Shown here: piece by piece, positions 43,233 to 52,835 of the stretch
Layout: the number at the start of each line of letters is the position of its first letter
Position numbering within the stretch: position 1 is the stretch's first letter
NCBI RefSeq assembly: GCF_037948395.1
Contig: NZ_CP149940.1
Location: 5,022,001-5,086,000, forward strand
Origin: Serratia nevei
Lineage (GTDB): Bacteria; Pseudomonadota; Gammaproteobacteria; Enterobacterales; Enterobacteriaceae
Length of the DNA stretch: 64,000 bases
Direction: 5' to 3'
The notes under the pieces: generated by a model
Database searches by the model: none
Seen by the model: only the letters and a program-made list of their open reading frames with translations
What the model was told of the DNA's origin: nothing
Translations under genes and position numbers: made by a program

Positions 43233-43571
43233 TTATTGCAGCAACAAATAGCGGTAGAGCGCGCTTTCCAGATCCTGCTTCATGCTGATGAAAAGCAGAA
43301 TCTCCACCGTCTGGCCGTCGTAGTCATAGATGACGCGGTATTCGCTATCGGGATCCAATCGCTCGTGCAACCGTACCCCCATGCCCGCCAGCACGGCGTT
43401 GAAGCGGTAGCGGGCAGGATCGTCGGCAATTGCCGCAAGGGACGATAACAACAGATTGTCCACGAACACCCCGGCTGCGGCGGCCCCTATCGTTCCGCTC
43501 TTGTAAGACTCGATGTCTTTCAGGCTCCATTCCGCCGCCGGCGCGACGGTAAAACGTATTTCCTTGGGCAT
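43233..43571 (-). CDS. RelE/ParE-type toxin
   Basis: Encodes 112 residues, slightly longer than most ParE toxins. Family features are the IADDPARYRFNAVLAGMGVR segment, the strand pair EYRVIYDYDGQTVEILLFIS, and the C-terminal MKQDLESALYRYLL. ParE proteins poison gyrase and RelE proteins cleave mRNA on the ribosome; which applies cannot be told from sequence alone. It lies 14 bp downstream of a Phd-like antitoxin gene, both reversed relative to iolR, and the pair is inserted within the iol cluster. Confidence 0.82.
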   Translation of the reverse strand: MPKEIRFTVAPAAEWSLKDIESYKSGTIGAAAAGVFVDNLLLSSLAAIADDPARYRFNAVLAGMGVRLHERLDPDSEYRVIYDYDGQTVEILLFISMKQDLESALYRYLLLQ

Positions 43572-43585
43572 CCTGCACCTCGGGC

Positions 43586-43855
43586 CTATTTCCGCGCGTC
43601 GCGCAGCCGCTGCAACGTTTCTTCGGGCGACAGACCGCGCTGATTTTTAATCTCTTGCTTCGCCATCATAGTCAGTTTCAGCAACGCGTTGGACTGGCGC
43701 TCCAGATTGCGTTCCCGAATTTCGGCCTCTCTCTCAGCCGCCGTTTGCACAAACAGCTCAGCAACACCATTTTTTGTGACGTAAACCCCGCCTTCAAACA
43801 GATCGGGCGAACCTAATCCTTCTCGCGCCGCTTTTTGGGACATGGTAGTCGTCAT
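43586..43855 (-). CDS. Phd/YefM-like antitoxin
   Basis: Encodes 89 residues from MTTTMSQKAAREGLGSPDLF; AGGAGG precedes this ATG, which decides the start over a Met 13 codons earlier. The segment GGVYVTKNGVAELFVQT matches the conserved beta-hairpin of Phd/YefM DNA-binding domains. The charged helical C-terminus (QRGLSPEETLQRLRDARK) would wrap the toxin. It is first in a two-gene operon with the ParE-like toxin and probably autoregulates it. Confidence 0.78.
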   Translation of the reverse strand: MTTTMSQKAAREGLGSPDLFEGGVYVTKNGVAELFVQTAAEREAEIRERNLERQSNALLKLTMMAKQEIKNQRGLSPEETLQRLRDARK

Positions 43856-44003
43856 GGTTTTTCCTCCTGCGCATAGGCAATCACGCTGTATCACAGCGGT
43901 TCTTTGGATTCACTCAGCCGGGGAGCGCTCGTGTGCGGACAGGTTATCATTTGAACAAGATGGAGGGCAAATTTAGGTTAAATTTATACCCTGATAAAAA
44001 GAA

Positions 44004-44019
44004 AGCCCGGCAAGCCGGG
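44004..44019 (-). terminator. Terminator of the iolAB operon
   Basis: Stem GCCCGG (44004-44009) with CCGGGC (44014-44019); on the minus strand it is followed by TTTCTTTTT. It lies just past the iolB stop. Confidence 0.85.
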
Positions 44020-44029
44020 CCTCAAGCGC

Positions 44030-44851
44030 TTATTGCGCGGCGGGATAGGCGTCGCCGTTAATCCAGGCGTGGTCTTTTTCCCAGGTGAATTTCCACTGCC
44101 GCACCGGCCCGGCCATCACGTTGAGATAATAGTTGTCGTAGCCTGCCAGGGTCGCCACCGGGTGATAACCGCGCGGCACTTTCACCACGTCGCGATTGTA
44201 GACCGGCATGCACTCGTCGAGCGTGCGATCGTCGGTATAGACACGCTGCATGCAGAACCCCTGCTCCGGCTGAATGCGGTGATAATACGTCTCTTCGAGA
44301 TAGGTTTCGTCCGGCGAGTCTTCCCGATCGTGCTTGTGGCTCGGGTAGGAACTGGTGTTGCCCTCGTCGGTGTAAACCTCCACCACCAGCAGGCTGTCGG
44401 CCGGCTCGCTGTCCGGCAGAATGTTGTGCACCAACCGCTGGTTACGCCCCTTGCCGCGCCGCTCCACGCCGATATCCGCCGGCGTGATCAGCCGTGAGGG
44501 CAGGTGGCCGCTGCCGGGCGCGCTGCACACCGCCAGTTCCAGATCGGTTTCTGCCCGCACGTCGATGCGATCGTGATGCGGCACATACACCGCGTAAGGC
44601 GGCGTGCGCTCGAACGGGCTCATGCGCTTGCCGATATGCGGGTACTCGGCGCGCAGCGTGGCGACGGAGGCGATACCGGCCACCAGCACCAGGCACAGCT
44701 CCTTATCGCCGCACTCAAGCTGAAGCGACTGCCCGGCGGCCAGGCGATAAACGTCAAAGCCGACATAGCGCCAACCGGCATTTTCCGGCGTCACGTGCTG
44801 GATGCGCCCTTCGGCGTTCGGCGTCTGACATTTGGCAAGCAGTGAAGACAT
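44030..44851 (-). CDS. iolB: 5-deoxy-glucuronate isomerase
   Basis: Encodes 273 residues of the KduI/IolB bicupin family. It converts 5-deoxy-glucuronate to 5-dehydro-2-deoxy-gluconate, the IolC substrate. The C-terminal cupin contains the metal ligands in SSYPSHKHDREDSPDETYLE and VPRGYHPVATLAGYDNYYLN; WKFTWEKDHAWING near the end is typical. It follows iolA by 77 bp on the minus strand, separated from the iolD operon by iolC, iolR and the toxin-antitoxin pair. Confidence 0.95.
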   Translation of the reverse strand: MSSLLAKCQTPNAEGRIQHVTPENAGWRYVGFDVYRLAAGQSLQLECGDKELCLVLVAGIASVATLRAEYPHIGKRMSPFERTPPYAVYVPHHDRIDVRAETDLELAVCSAPGSGHLPSRLITPADIGVERRGKGRNQRLVHNILPDSEPADSLLVVEVYTDEGNTSSYPSHKHDREDSPDETYLEETYYHRIQPEQGFCMQRVYTDDRTLDECMPVYNRDVVKVPRGYHPVATLAGYDNYYLNVMAGPVRQWKFTWEKDHAWINGDAYPAAQ

Positions 44852-44928
44852 CTCGATTCTCCTGTTAATGATTCGTGCAAAGGCCGCTGCCCCGAAGGAG
44901 CAACGGCCTGGCCTGAATATGACAGCGC

Positions 44929-46434
<1,506 letters not shown>

Positions 46435-46562
46435 GTCACGCCCTCTTTTCAAGTCCGCTGTCGCCTGGCCACTCGCCGGCGGCGCGGCGTTAATCATCCC
46501 GCTCGCCAAACCCCGTCGGCAAGCCGGCTAAATCCTGACCGGATGCAGCAAACTCTATTTCA

Positions 46563-46580
46563 TTGAAAAAAAAGTTTCAA
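46563..46580. promoter_or_regulatory. Candidate IolR operator upstream of iolA
   Basis: Perfect inverted repeat TTGAAA-N6-TTTCAA, the same geometry as at 39896-39913. It lies about 130 bp before iolA in the 556-bp gap between iolA and iolT; no convincing gene is seen in that gap. Confidence 0.45.
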
Positions 46581-46990
46581 ATAAATTGTTTTGGAAAATT
46601 TATTTTTAGTGCGTGAGGTCGCAATTTTGCGGTGTCGATCCGGTTGGCGCTTTCATTACCGTGCCAGGGAAAGCGCAACGGCGGAGAAGAAATCCGGGGT
46701 AATGCACACTGACTTTGCTACAGAAAACCCGCGCTATGCCTGCCCTGTCGTCGTTACCGCCAGCCCCCGTTCGCCCAAGGTGCCCGAATCGCTCGCGACG
46801 GTTTTTTTTGAACTGGATCTAAAAATCAATATTCCATTATTCACTAATTATGAAATAAATGTTCTTGTTTGTTCCAGCATTTATCGACGACATCGCCTTG
46901 ATGACAGGCACGGTTCACACCCTTCCGCTCGCCCTCTTCCCGACACCCCAACCGTGCGGACGGAAGCCAGGATAAAAATCGGAGCAACAC

Positions 46991-48433
46991 ATGTCATATC
47001 AGCGTAAGCACAATACCGGCTACATATTGCGAATTTGCGGCATCGCCGCCCTGGGCGGCATTCTGTTCGGCTACGATACCGCCGTGATCTCCGGCGCGAT
47101 CGAAGCGTTGAAAACCTATTTCAGTCTCAGCCCGGCCGAAACCGGTTGGGCGGTCTCCAACGTGGTGATCGGCTGCGTGGTCGGCGCCTTCGCCGCCGGG
47201 CCGCTGGCGGCGCGCTGGGGCCGTAAAAAGGCGCTGATGCTGGCGGCGCTGTTGTTCACCGTGTCCGCCGTGGGCGCGGCCTTGGCCCCGACCTTCACCT
47301 GGTTCGTCATCTACCGCATCATCGGCGGGCTGGCGGTCGGCATTGCCGCCACCGTGTCGCCGATGTACATGTCGGAAGTGTCGCCAAAAGACATGCGCGG
47401 GCGCGCGCTCAGCATGCAGCAGTTCGCCATCGTCTTCGGTCAGATCGTGATTTTCTACGTCAACTTCAAAATCGCCAGCCTCGCCAGCGAAGCCTGGCTG
47501 GTGGAAATGGGCTGGCGCTGGATGTTCGCCTCGGGCGTAATCCCCTGCATTCTGTTCTGCATCCTGGTGTTCGTCATTCCTGAATCGCCGCGCTGGAACG
47601 TAATGATGGGGCGCGACGATCAGGCGCTGGCGATGTTGACCAAGGTCTCCAACGCCGCCCACGCGCAGAATCTGCTGAAAGAAATCAAAGACTCGCTGCA
47701 GCAGGATCAACAGCAGCAGCACCGGAAGCTGAACTACGGCGATGTGCGGGTACGTTTCATCCTGTTCGTCGGCTGCATGATCGCCATGTTGCAACAGGTG
47801 ACTGGCGTCAACGTAATGATGTATTACGCGCCGGTGGTGCTGAAAACCGTGACCGAAAACGCGCAGGAAGCGCTGTTTCAGACCATCTGGATCGGCGTGC
47901 TGCAGCTGGTCGGTTCGGTCATCGGCGCCATGTTGATGGATCGCATGGGCCGCATTCCCTTGATGCGTTATGGCACGCTGGGCGCCATCGCCGGCCTGCT
48001 GCTCACCTCGTACGCGCTCTACACCCAGGCAACCGGCTATTTCGCGCTGTTCGGCATGCTGTTCTTCATGGTGTTTTATGCGCTGTCCTGGGGCGTCGGC
48101 GCCTGGGTGCTGGTGTCGGAAATCTTCCCGAACCGCATGCGCGCGCAGGGGATGAGCATCGCCGTCGGCTGCATGTGGGTCGCCAACTTCGCAGTGTCGC
48201 AGTCGTTCCCGATGATCAACGACCACCCGTATCTGTTCTCGCATTTCCACGGCGCCTTCCCGATGTGGATCTTCGCCGCCTGCTGCCTGTTCAGCTACTG
48301 GTTCATCGGCCGCTACATTCCGGAAACCAAAGGCGTCTCGCTGGAAAAAATGGAGCAGGTGGTGCTGGCCAAACGCCACCGCCACCCCCTGCCCGACGGC
48401 AAGCCGCTGCCGCTGGAAAACGGCAAATCCTGA
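46991..48433 (+). CDS. iolT: Myo-inositol transporter, MFS sugar porter family
   Basis: Encodes 480 residues with 12 predicted membrane helices and a central cytoplasmic loop (about residues 200-250). Sugar porter signatures are all present: GYDTAVISGAIEAL in helix 1, RWGRKKAL after helix 2, PESPRW before the loop, the DRMGRIPLM repeat in the second half, and PETKG at the end. Inositol is inferred as substrate from the position between iolA and iolI-like genes; xylose or galactose porters look similar. Proton symport in the inner membrane is expected. Confidence 0.85.
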   Translation: MSYQRKHNTGYILRICGIAALGGILFGYDTAVISGAIEALKTYFSLSPAETGWAVSNVVIGCVVGAFAAGPLAARWGRKKALMLAALLFTVSAVGAALAPTFTWFVIYRIIGGLAVGIAATVSPMYMSEVSPKDMRGRALSMQQFAIVFGQIVIFYVNFKIASLASEAWLVEMGWRWMFASGVIPCILFCILVFVIPESPRWNVMMGRDDQALAMLTKVSNAAHAQNLLKEIKDSLQQDQQQQHRKLNYGDVRVRFILFVGCMIAMLQQVTGVNVMMYYAPVVLKTVTENAQEALFQTIWIGVLQLVGSVIGAMLMDRMGRIPLMRYGTLGAIAGLLLTSYALYTQATGYFALFGMLFFMVFYALSWGVGAWVLVSEIFPNRMRAQGMSIAVGCMWVANFAVSQSFPMINDHPYLFSHFHGAFPMWIFAACCLFSYWFIGRYIPETKGVSLEKMEQVVLAKRHRHPLPDGKPLPLENGKS

Positions 48434-48465
48434 TCTCTCAACCCTGACCGCTGGAGTAATGCCTC

Positions 48466-49302
48466 ATGATACTTGCGCTGGACCGCTTCTGCATTAACCG
48501 CAAGATCGCGCCGAATCTCGATCTGGACAGTTTTTTCCGCCTGGTGAAACGCTGCGGGCTCAGCAAAGTTGAGCTACGCAACGACATGCCCAGCGGCAAG
48601 GTAACTGACGATCTGAGCGACGCGCAGCTCAACGCGCTCGCCGCGCAATACGGCATCGAGATCGTCACGATCAACGCCCTTGGCATGTTCAATCGGGTAG
48701 ACGACCCGGCGGCGCTGCTGCAGCGCGCCGAAGCGTTGCTAGCGCAGGCGCAGGCCATCCACAGCCGGGCGCTGGTGCTGTGCCCGCACTGCAGCGCTGA
48801 TGACAAGCGCAGCGAGCAGCAAAAACGCGACGACACCCTCGCGGCGTTGCGGTTGCTGGCGCCGCTGTTTGCCCGCTATGGCGTGCAGGGGTACGTCGAG
48901 CCACTGGGCTTCGGCATCAGTTCGCTGCGATCGTCGCTGCTGACTCAGGCGCTCATCCGCGATTCGGGCGCGCCGTACCGCATCGTGCTCGATACTTTCC
49001 ACCACTACCTGAGCGATGTGACGCAGGCCGACTTCGATGCGCAAATCCAGGTGGCGCAGATCGGCCTGGTGCATCTGTCCGGCGTGGAAGACGGGCGGGA
49101 TAAAGGCGCGCTGAGAGACGAAGAGCGCATCATGCTGAGCGAGGGCGATCGGCTGGAGAGCCGCCGCCAGGTGCAGAACCTGGAACGCCTGGGCTACACC
49201 GGCGTCTATGCCTTCGAGCCCTTCTCTTCGCAGCTGGACAGCTGGAGCGAGGCGGATATCGAACGGGAAATCCGCCACAGCATTGCCCTGCTGCAAGGGT
49301 AA
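48466..49302 (+). CDS. IolI-like inosose isomerase (TIM barrel)
   Basis: Encodes 278 residues of the xylose-isomerase-like TIM barrel family. Candidate metal ligands lie in GVQGYVEPLGFG, IVLDTFHHYLSD and VYAFEPFSSQL. IolI interconverts inosose isomers so that D-chiro-inositol can enter the pathway; the function is inferred from the cluster and the family. It follows iolT by 32 bp in what looks like a two-gene operon and ends at a bidirectional terminator. An IolH-like paralogue is at 35760-36644. Confidence 0.75.
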   Translation: MILALDRFCINRKIAPNLDLDSFFRLVKRCGLSKVELRNDMPSGKVTDDLSDAQLNALAAQYGIEIVTINALGMFNRVDDPAALLQRAEALLAQAQAIHSRALVLCPHCSADDKRSEQQKRDDTLAALRLLAPLFARYGVQGYVEPLGFGISSLRSSLLTQALIRDSGAPYRIVLDTFHHYLSDVTQADFDAQIQVAQIGLVHLSGVEDGRDKGALRDEERIMLSEGDRLESRRQVQNLERLGYTGVYAFEPFSSQLDSWSEADIEREIRHSIALLQG

Positions 49303-49330
49303 AAAAACGGCCTCCGCGGAGGCCGTTTTT
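49303..49330. terminator. Bidirectional terminator between the iolI-like gene and fetB
   Basis: Perfect 13-bp stem AAAAACGGCCTCC (49303-49315) with GGAGGCCGTTTTT (49318-49330). T-runs on both strands serve the convergent genes. Confidence 0.92.
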
Positions 49331-49337
49331 CATGGCG

Positions 49338-50111
49338 TTACTTCAGGTTGCCGACCACCAGCTGGTGGCGCTCGTTGTAAAACTTACGGTAGGTCAGATA
49401 GCAGGCGATGATGGTCGACAGGCTGGCGGTAGAAAGCAGCATGAAGGTCACCATAATCTGGTATTTGATCGCTTTCACCGGGTCGATGCCGGCGAAGATC
49501 AGCCCGGACATCATGCCCGGCAGGCTAACCAGCCCAACGGTTTTCGCCGAGTCCACGGTCGGGATCAGCGAAGCGCGGATGCTGTCGCGGATCAGCGCCG
49601 CCGAAGCGAACTTGGGCGTCGCCCCCAGGCTGAGCATCTCCTGAATCTTCTGCTGTTCGCTTTTGAAACGCTGGCCGAGGTTGGTGTAGCACAGCCCCAC
49701 CGCCACCATGGCGTTACCGGCGATCATCCCGGAGATGGGGATCACCTGCATCGGCGTAAATTCGATGGAACCGGTCAAGACCAGTACCGCCAGCGTCAGC
49801 ACCGCGCCGGTGGTGATGGCGATAAACGACGTCACGAACGCGTGTTCGACGTACTTGCTGCGTTTCTTGGCGTTGTAGGCCGCGTTAAAGCAGATGAACA
49901 GCACCATCAACACGGTAAGCAGCGCGTTATCCAGGTCGAAAATGTACTTCAGCACGTAGCCGACGATGATCAGCTGCACCACCGCGCGGCAGATGCTCCA
50001 GATAATGTCCTTTTCCAGCGCCAGCTTTTCCCGGTGGCTGATCAGGATGGCGACCACCACCAGGATCATCGACAAGCCTAAGGATTCGTTGGTGATGTTA
50101 TGCTGATTCAT
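49338..50111 (-). CDS. fetB: Iron export ABC transporter permease FetB (YbbM family)
   Basis: Encodes 257 residues of the UPF0014 family, with about seven hydrophobic segments. IPISGMIAGNAMVAVGLCYT, LGATPKFASAALIRDSIRAS and GLVSLPGMMSGLIFAGIDPV are hallmark stretches. In E. coli FetAB exports iron and increases resistance to oxidative stress. Its start overlaps the end of fetA by 14 bp. Confidence in family is high, in substrate moderate. Confidence 0.9.
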   Translation of the reverse strand: MNQHNITNESLGLSMILVVVAILISHREKLALEKDIIWSICRAVVQLIIVGYVLKYIFDLDNALLTVLMVLFICFNAAYNAKKRSKYVEHAFVTSFIAITTGAVLTLAVLVLTGSIEFTPMQVIPISGMIAGNAMVAVGLCYTNLGQRFKSEQQKIQEMLSLGATPKFASAALIRDSIRASLIPTVDSAKTVGLVSLPGMMSGLIFAGIDPVKAIKYQIMVTFMLLSTASLSTIIACYLTYRKFYNERHQLVVGNLK

Positions 50112-50775
50112 GCTGTTGCTCCTGTTGCTCGGCGCCGTGCGCGCGCAGGGTGATCACCTCATCCGCATGCGCTATCTCTTCGGTATCGTGCGTCACCCAC
50201 AGCACCGCCAGCCGGTGCTCCGCCACCAGCTGATGCACTATCTCATTGACGTTGCGTTTGTTTTCCTCGTCCAGCGCGCTGGTGATCTCATCGAGCAGCA
50301 GCACCCGGGGCATAAACTGCAGGTTGCGGATCAGGGACACGCGCTGCTTCTCCCCGCCGGACAGCTCATTGATGCTTTTGGTCAGCATCGCCTCCGGCAG
50401 CCCGAAACGCGTTAGATCGGCCTTCATTTTTCGTTCATCCGGCGACTGTTGACGGATCTGATAGGGCAGCGCCAGATTGTCGTAAACCGTATTGCCGAAC
50501 AGCGCCGGCGTCTGGAAGCAGTAAGAAACCTGCTTGCGATACGCCTCAGGCGACATCTCGGCGATCGCCTGGCCGTCGAAATAGAGGCTCCCGCGGGTCG
50601 GATCCATTAAGGAAGAGATGATTTTCAGCAGCGTGCTTTTCCCGCAGCCGGAAGGCCCGGTGATCAGTTTGAACTCGCCCTCACCCAGCGTGAAAGAGAC
50701 GGAGTCCAGGATCACCTGGTTGTCTATTTGATAATGAATATCATCCAATCTCAGTATGTCTTTCTTTTCCTTCAT
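50098..50775 (-). CDS. fetA: Iron export ABC transporter ATP-binding protein FetA (YbbL family)
   Basis: Encodes 225 residues with a complete ABC ATPase core: Walker A GPSGCGKS at residues 40-47, signature LSGGEKQRVSL, Walker B VLLLDEITSALDEE, and the switch histidine in LWVTHDTEE. It is the first gene of fetAB; the 14-bp overlap with fetB implies coupled translation. The ~190 bp upstream to the next gene probably carries the promoter. Confidence 0.9.
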   Translation of the reverse strand: MKEKKDILRLDDIHYQIDNQVILDSVSFTLGEGEFKLITGPSGCGKSTLLKIISSLMDPTRGSLYFDGQAIAEMSPEAYRKQVSYCFQTPALFGNTVYDNLALPYQIRQQSPDERKMKADLTRFGLPEAMLTKSINELSGGEKQRVSLIRNLQFMPRVLLLDEITSALDEENKRNVNEIVHQLVAEHRLAVLWVTHDTEEIAHADEVITLRAHGAEQQEQQHESA

Positions 50776-50965
50776 TACGATGCCGGCTCCCTACACCTGT
50801 TCCCGTCTGAGCGATAAGTATATGGCCGCAAAAAACATCTTAGCAATGCCTGCGCGGATGGCAGAGAGCAGAGAGGAGGATTGGCGGAGCAAAACGCCCC
50901 GCCAAATGATAAGATTAATTAATGATTAGCTGTAGAGATAGTCAAAAGCGACCGCCAGGGTCGAA

Positions 50966-51253
50966 TCACTCTTTTTTTATCGCTGCCTGTTCGTCGCCGC
51001 TGTACCAGCGTAGAGAATTGTTGATGCTGCGGTGGGTGCAGTGGACCTTGCCCTCCTTTTCCAGCGCCAGCAGCAGGGTTCGGGTGGTATAAATGTTTTC
51101 ACCGCATTTATCCGCCAGCTCGCGCGTCTTCGGCCACTGCTCCGGCGGGGGATGATGGCCCCCTGACCCTTCGACACGCTCTCTGCACAATCCTTGCAAC
51201 ACATTCAGCATCAGCGATTTTCTGCTTTCAAACGTTTTCGGCGCCTTGGCCAT
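50966..51253 (-). CDS. PapI/FaeA-like fimbrial regulator
   Basis: Encodes 95 residues, with AGGAGG before the ATG. Residues about 40-88 match the winged helix of the FaeA/PapI family: TRELADKCGENIYTTRTLLL, then ALEKEGKVHC, and NNSLRWYSGDE. PapI-type proteins act with Lrp on Dam-methylation-controlled fimbrial switches. It is the last of three minus-strand genes that diverge from the fimbrial operon at 53.6 kb, 38 bp after the FKBP-like gene. The family call is by pattern only; an extended N-terminus of about 40 residues is unusual for PapI. Confidence 0.72.
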   Translation of the reverse strand: MAKAPKTFESRKSLMLNVLQGLCRERVEGSGGHHPPPEQWPKTRELADKCGENIYTTRTLLLALEKEGKVHCTHRSINNSLRWYSGDEQAAIKKE

Positions 51254-51291
51254 AGCATTCCTCCTGAGTGGTTACTGCTGAGCTCCCCCGC

Positions 51292-52419
51292 TCACGGCTG
51301 CACGTCAGCGATGCGCAGGGTATAAATCATGGTGGCATCCGGGGGGATTGCCGGCGGGCTGCCCTGCTTGCCGTACGCCAGCGCCGGCGGCACCACCAGC
51401 GTGATCGAGCCGTGGCGCTGCAGCTTCTCGATAGCGGCGCGAAACAGCGGCGGATAGCGCGTCAACGGCTGAGAGATCACCGTCCCTGCCAACTCCATAT
51501 CTTTGACCACCCGGCCGTCGACCAGGCTTTCGCGCACCACGATATCCACCCGATCGTCGGCACCAATCGCCCCATTGCCGGCATAGTCCACCCGGTAGTA
51601 GAAACCGAGCGCATCCTGCTTGACGCCCTCCTGACGGGCGAAATCGGCCAGATAGGCTTTGTCGTCCCGCGGAGGAGCCTGTGTCTGCTGCAACCGCTGC
51701 TGCGCCGTGCGCAACGCGCTGTCGATGGCGGCCTCATCCAGCCGCAACCGCCCGGCCAGAGTATCGGCGATGCCGGCCAGCAGCAGCCGGCTGTCCGCCT
51801 CCAGCCCCGCGCGCCGGTTCTCCTGCTGCAAATGCACAATGTCGCGCCCCAGAGACACGCCGGCGGCATACGCCTGTTGGTCCGCCTCGCTGGCCAGCAA
51901 GGGCGGTTCGGTGGCCTGCTGCCGCTCGGCCAGCAAGGTGTCGATCCGCTGCTGCTGCTGCGCCAACTGCGCCGCCAACCTTGCGCTGCGCTGTTCGGCC
52001 TGCGTGAGCGAAGCGGCCAGTGCGCCCACCTCAGGCACCGGCGCAACGGCTTGCCGCAATCCCTTCAGGGCATCGGCCAGCGGCCGAATGTCGACGACGG
52101 CCCGCTCCCGTTTCGGCGCCGCCGCGGCCTGAGCCGCCGCTAACTGCCGCTCCAACTGACGAATTTTCTCCGCCTGCTGTTGCAAAGACTGCTTCAGTGA
52201 AGTTAAACGAACGCCGTCTGCCCCGGCGATGGCAGCCGATTTGGCGGCCGGTGCGGGTGCCGGTTTACGCGCGGCGTCTTCCCCGAGCGCGGCCGGCGGC
52301 GCCTGCCGTTGTTCAGCGAACTTCAACAGGGCGGGAATGCCGTCGTCGGCGGCGCAAGCGGCCCCGTTCGCCGCCAACAGCAAAAAGCCCATCGCCCATC
52401 CTTGCGCGCATCGCTTCAT
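51292..52419 (-). CDS. Exported FKBP-type peptidyl-prolyl isomerase-like protein
   Basis: Encodes 375 residues. A signal peptide (GFLLLAANGAACA, cleavage about residue 24) is followed by a long Gln/Ala-rich coiled coil (about 65-165), an FKBP_N-type dimerisation region (AYAAGVSLGRDIVHLQQENR, about 175-235), and a C-terminal FKBP fold (about 270-375) ending LAYGKQGSPPAIPPDATMIY. The usual FDSS and VI-x-GW active-site elements are replaced (VVKD; TVISQPLTRYPPLF), so isomerase activity is doubtful. It is tightly linked to the lipoprotein gene (2 bp gap) and the PapI-like gene, suggesting a role in fimbrial assembly in the periplasm. Confidence 0.82.
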   Translation of the reverse strand: MKRCAQGWAMGFLLLAANGAACAADDGIPALLKFAEQRQAPPAALGEDAARKPAPAPAAKSAAIAGADGVRLTSLKQSLQQQAEKIRQLERQLAAAQAAAAPKRERAVVDIRPLADALKGLRQAVAPVPEVGALAASLTQAEQRSARLAAQLAQQQQRIDTLLAERQQATEPPLLASEADQQAYAAGVSLGRDIVHLQQENRRAGLEADSRLLLAGIADTLAGRLRLDEAAIDSALRTAQQRLQQTQAPPRDDKAYLADFARQEGVKQDALGFYYRVDYAGNGAIGADDRVDIVVRESLVDGRVVKDMELAGTVISQPLTRYPPLFRAAIEKLQRHGSITLVVPPALAYGKQGSPPAIPPDATMIYTLRIADVQP

Positions 52420-52421
52420 GG

Positions 52422-52835
52422 CTACAGATTCTCAACCCGGCTGGACAGATCGGACATCAGCTCATGCTCGACGTCGGCGCAGAATTTCTCGGTTTTATAT
52501 TGATAAAGAGCATCAATCGCTTTACGGGTACTCTCATCCACGTTGCCGCGCACCCCGGCATATCCCGAGGCGTTGGAAAGCAGGCCGTTAAAATAGGCAA
52601 TGCGCTTTTGGTAACTTTGTGGATTAATATTTTTTAACGAATTAACCCGTTGTTGGCAAAGCGCGATGCGTTGTTCATCGGATTTATCATTAGGATTGTT
52701 CTGTGAAAGTTTTTTCACAGAATTCAGTTTTGTCTTGCTACCGTCCGCACAGCCCGATAGCACCATAAAAGACAGCAAAAATATAGCCAATCCCACCTTG
52801 CGGCGTCCGCCGCAAGCATTAATCATCGTTATCAT
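52422..52835 (-). CDS. Hypothetical lipoprotein linked to the fimbrial locus
   Basis: Encodes 137 residues, or 134 if the internal ATG at 52826 is the start. A type II signal peptide with lipobox VLSGC places the lipidated cysteine near residue 29; the next residues ADG give no Asp+2 retention signal, so outer-membrane sorting is likely. Two cysteines (in IALCQQRV and KFCADVEH) could pair. I do not recognise the family. It is the first gene of the minus-strand trio with the FKBP-like and PapI-like genes, directly facing the fimbrial operon. Confidence 0.75.
   Translation of the reverse strand: MITMINACGGRRKVGLAIFLLSFMVLSGCADGSKTKLNSVKKLSQNNPNDKSDEQRIALCQQRVNSLKNINPQSYQKRIAYFNGLLSNASGYAGVRGNVDESTRKAIDALYQYKTEKFCADVEHELMSDLSSRVENL

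Noticed and set aside
43233..43571. Toxin gene as a plasmid-type addiction remnant with nearby mobile element
   Set aside because: No transposase, integrase or attachment-like repeats were seen around the pair, so no mobile element is called.
46591..47007. 138-codon plus-strand frame before iolT
   Set aside because: It runs into the iolT start in another frame, lacks domain features and covers the expected iolA-iolT promoter region.
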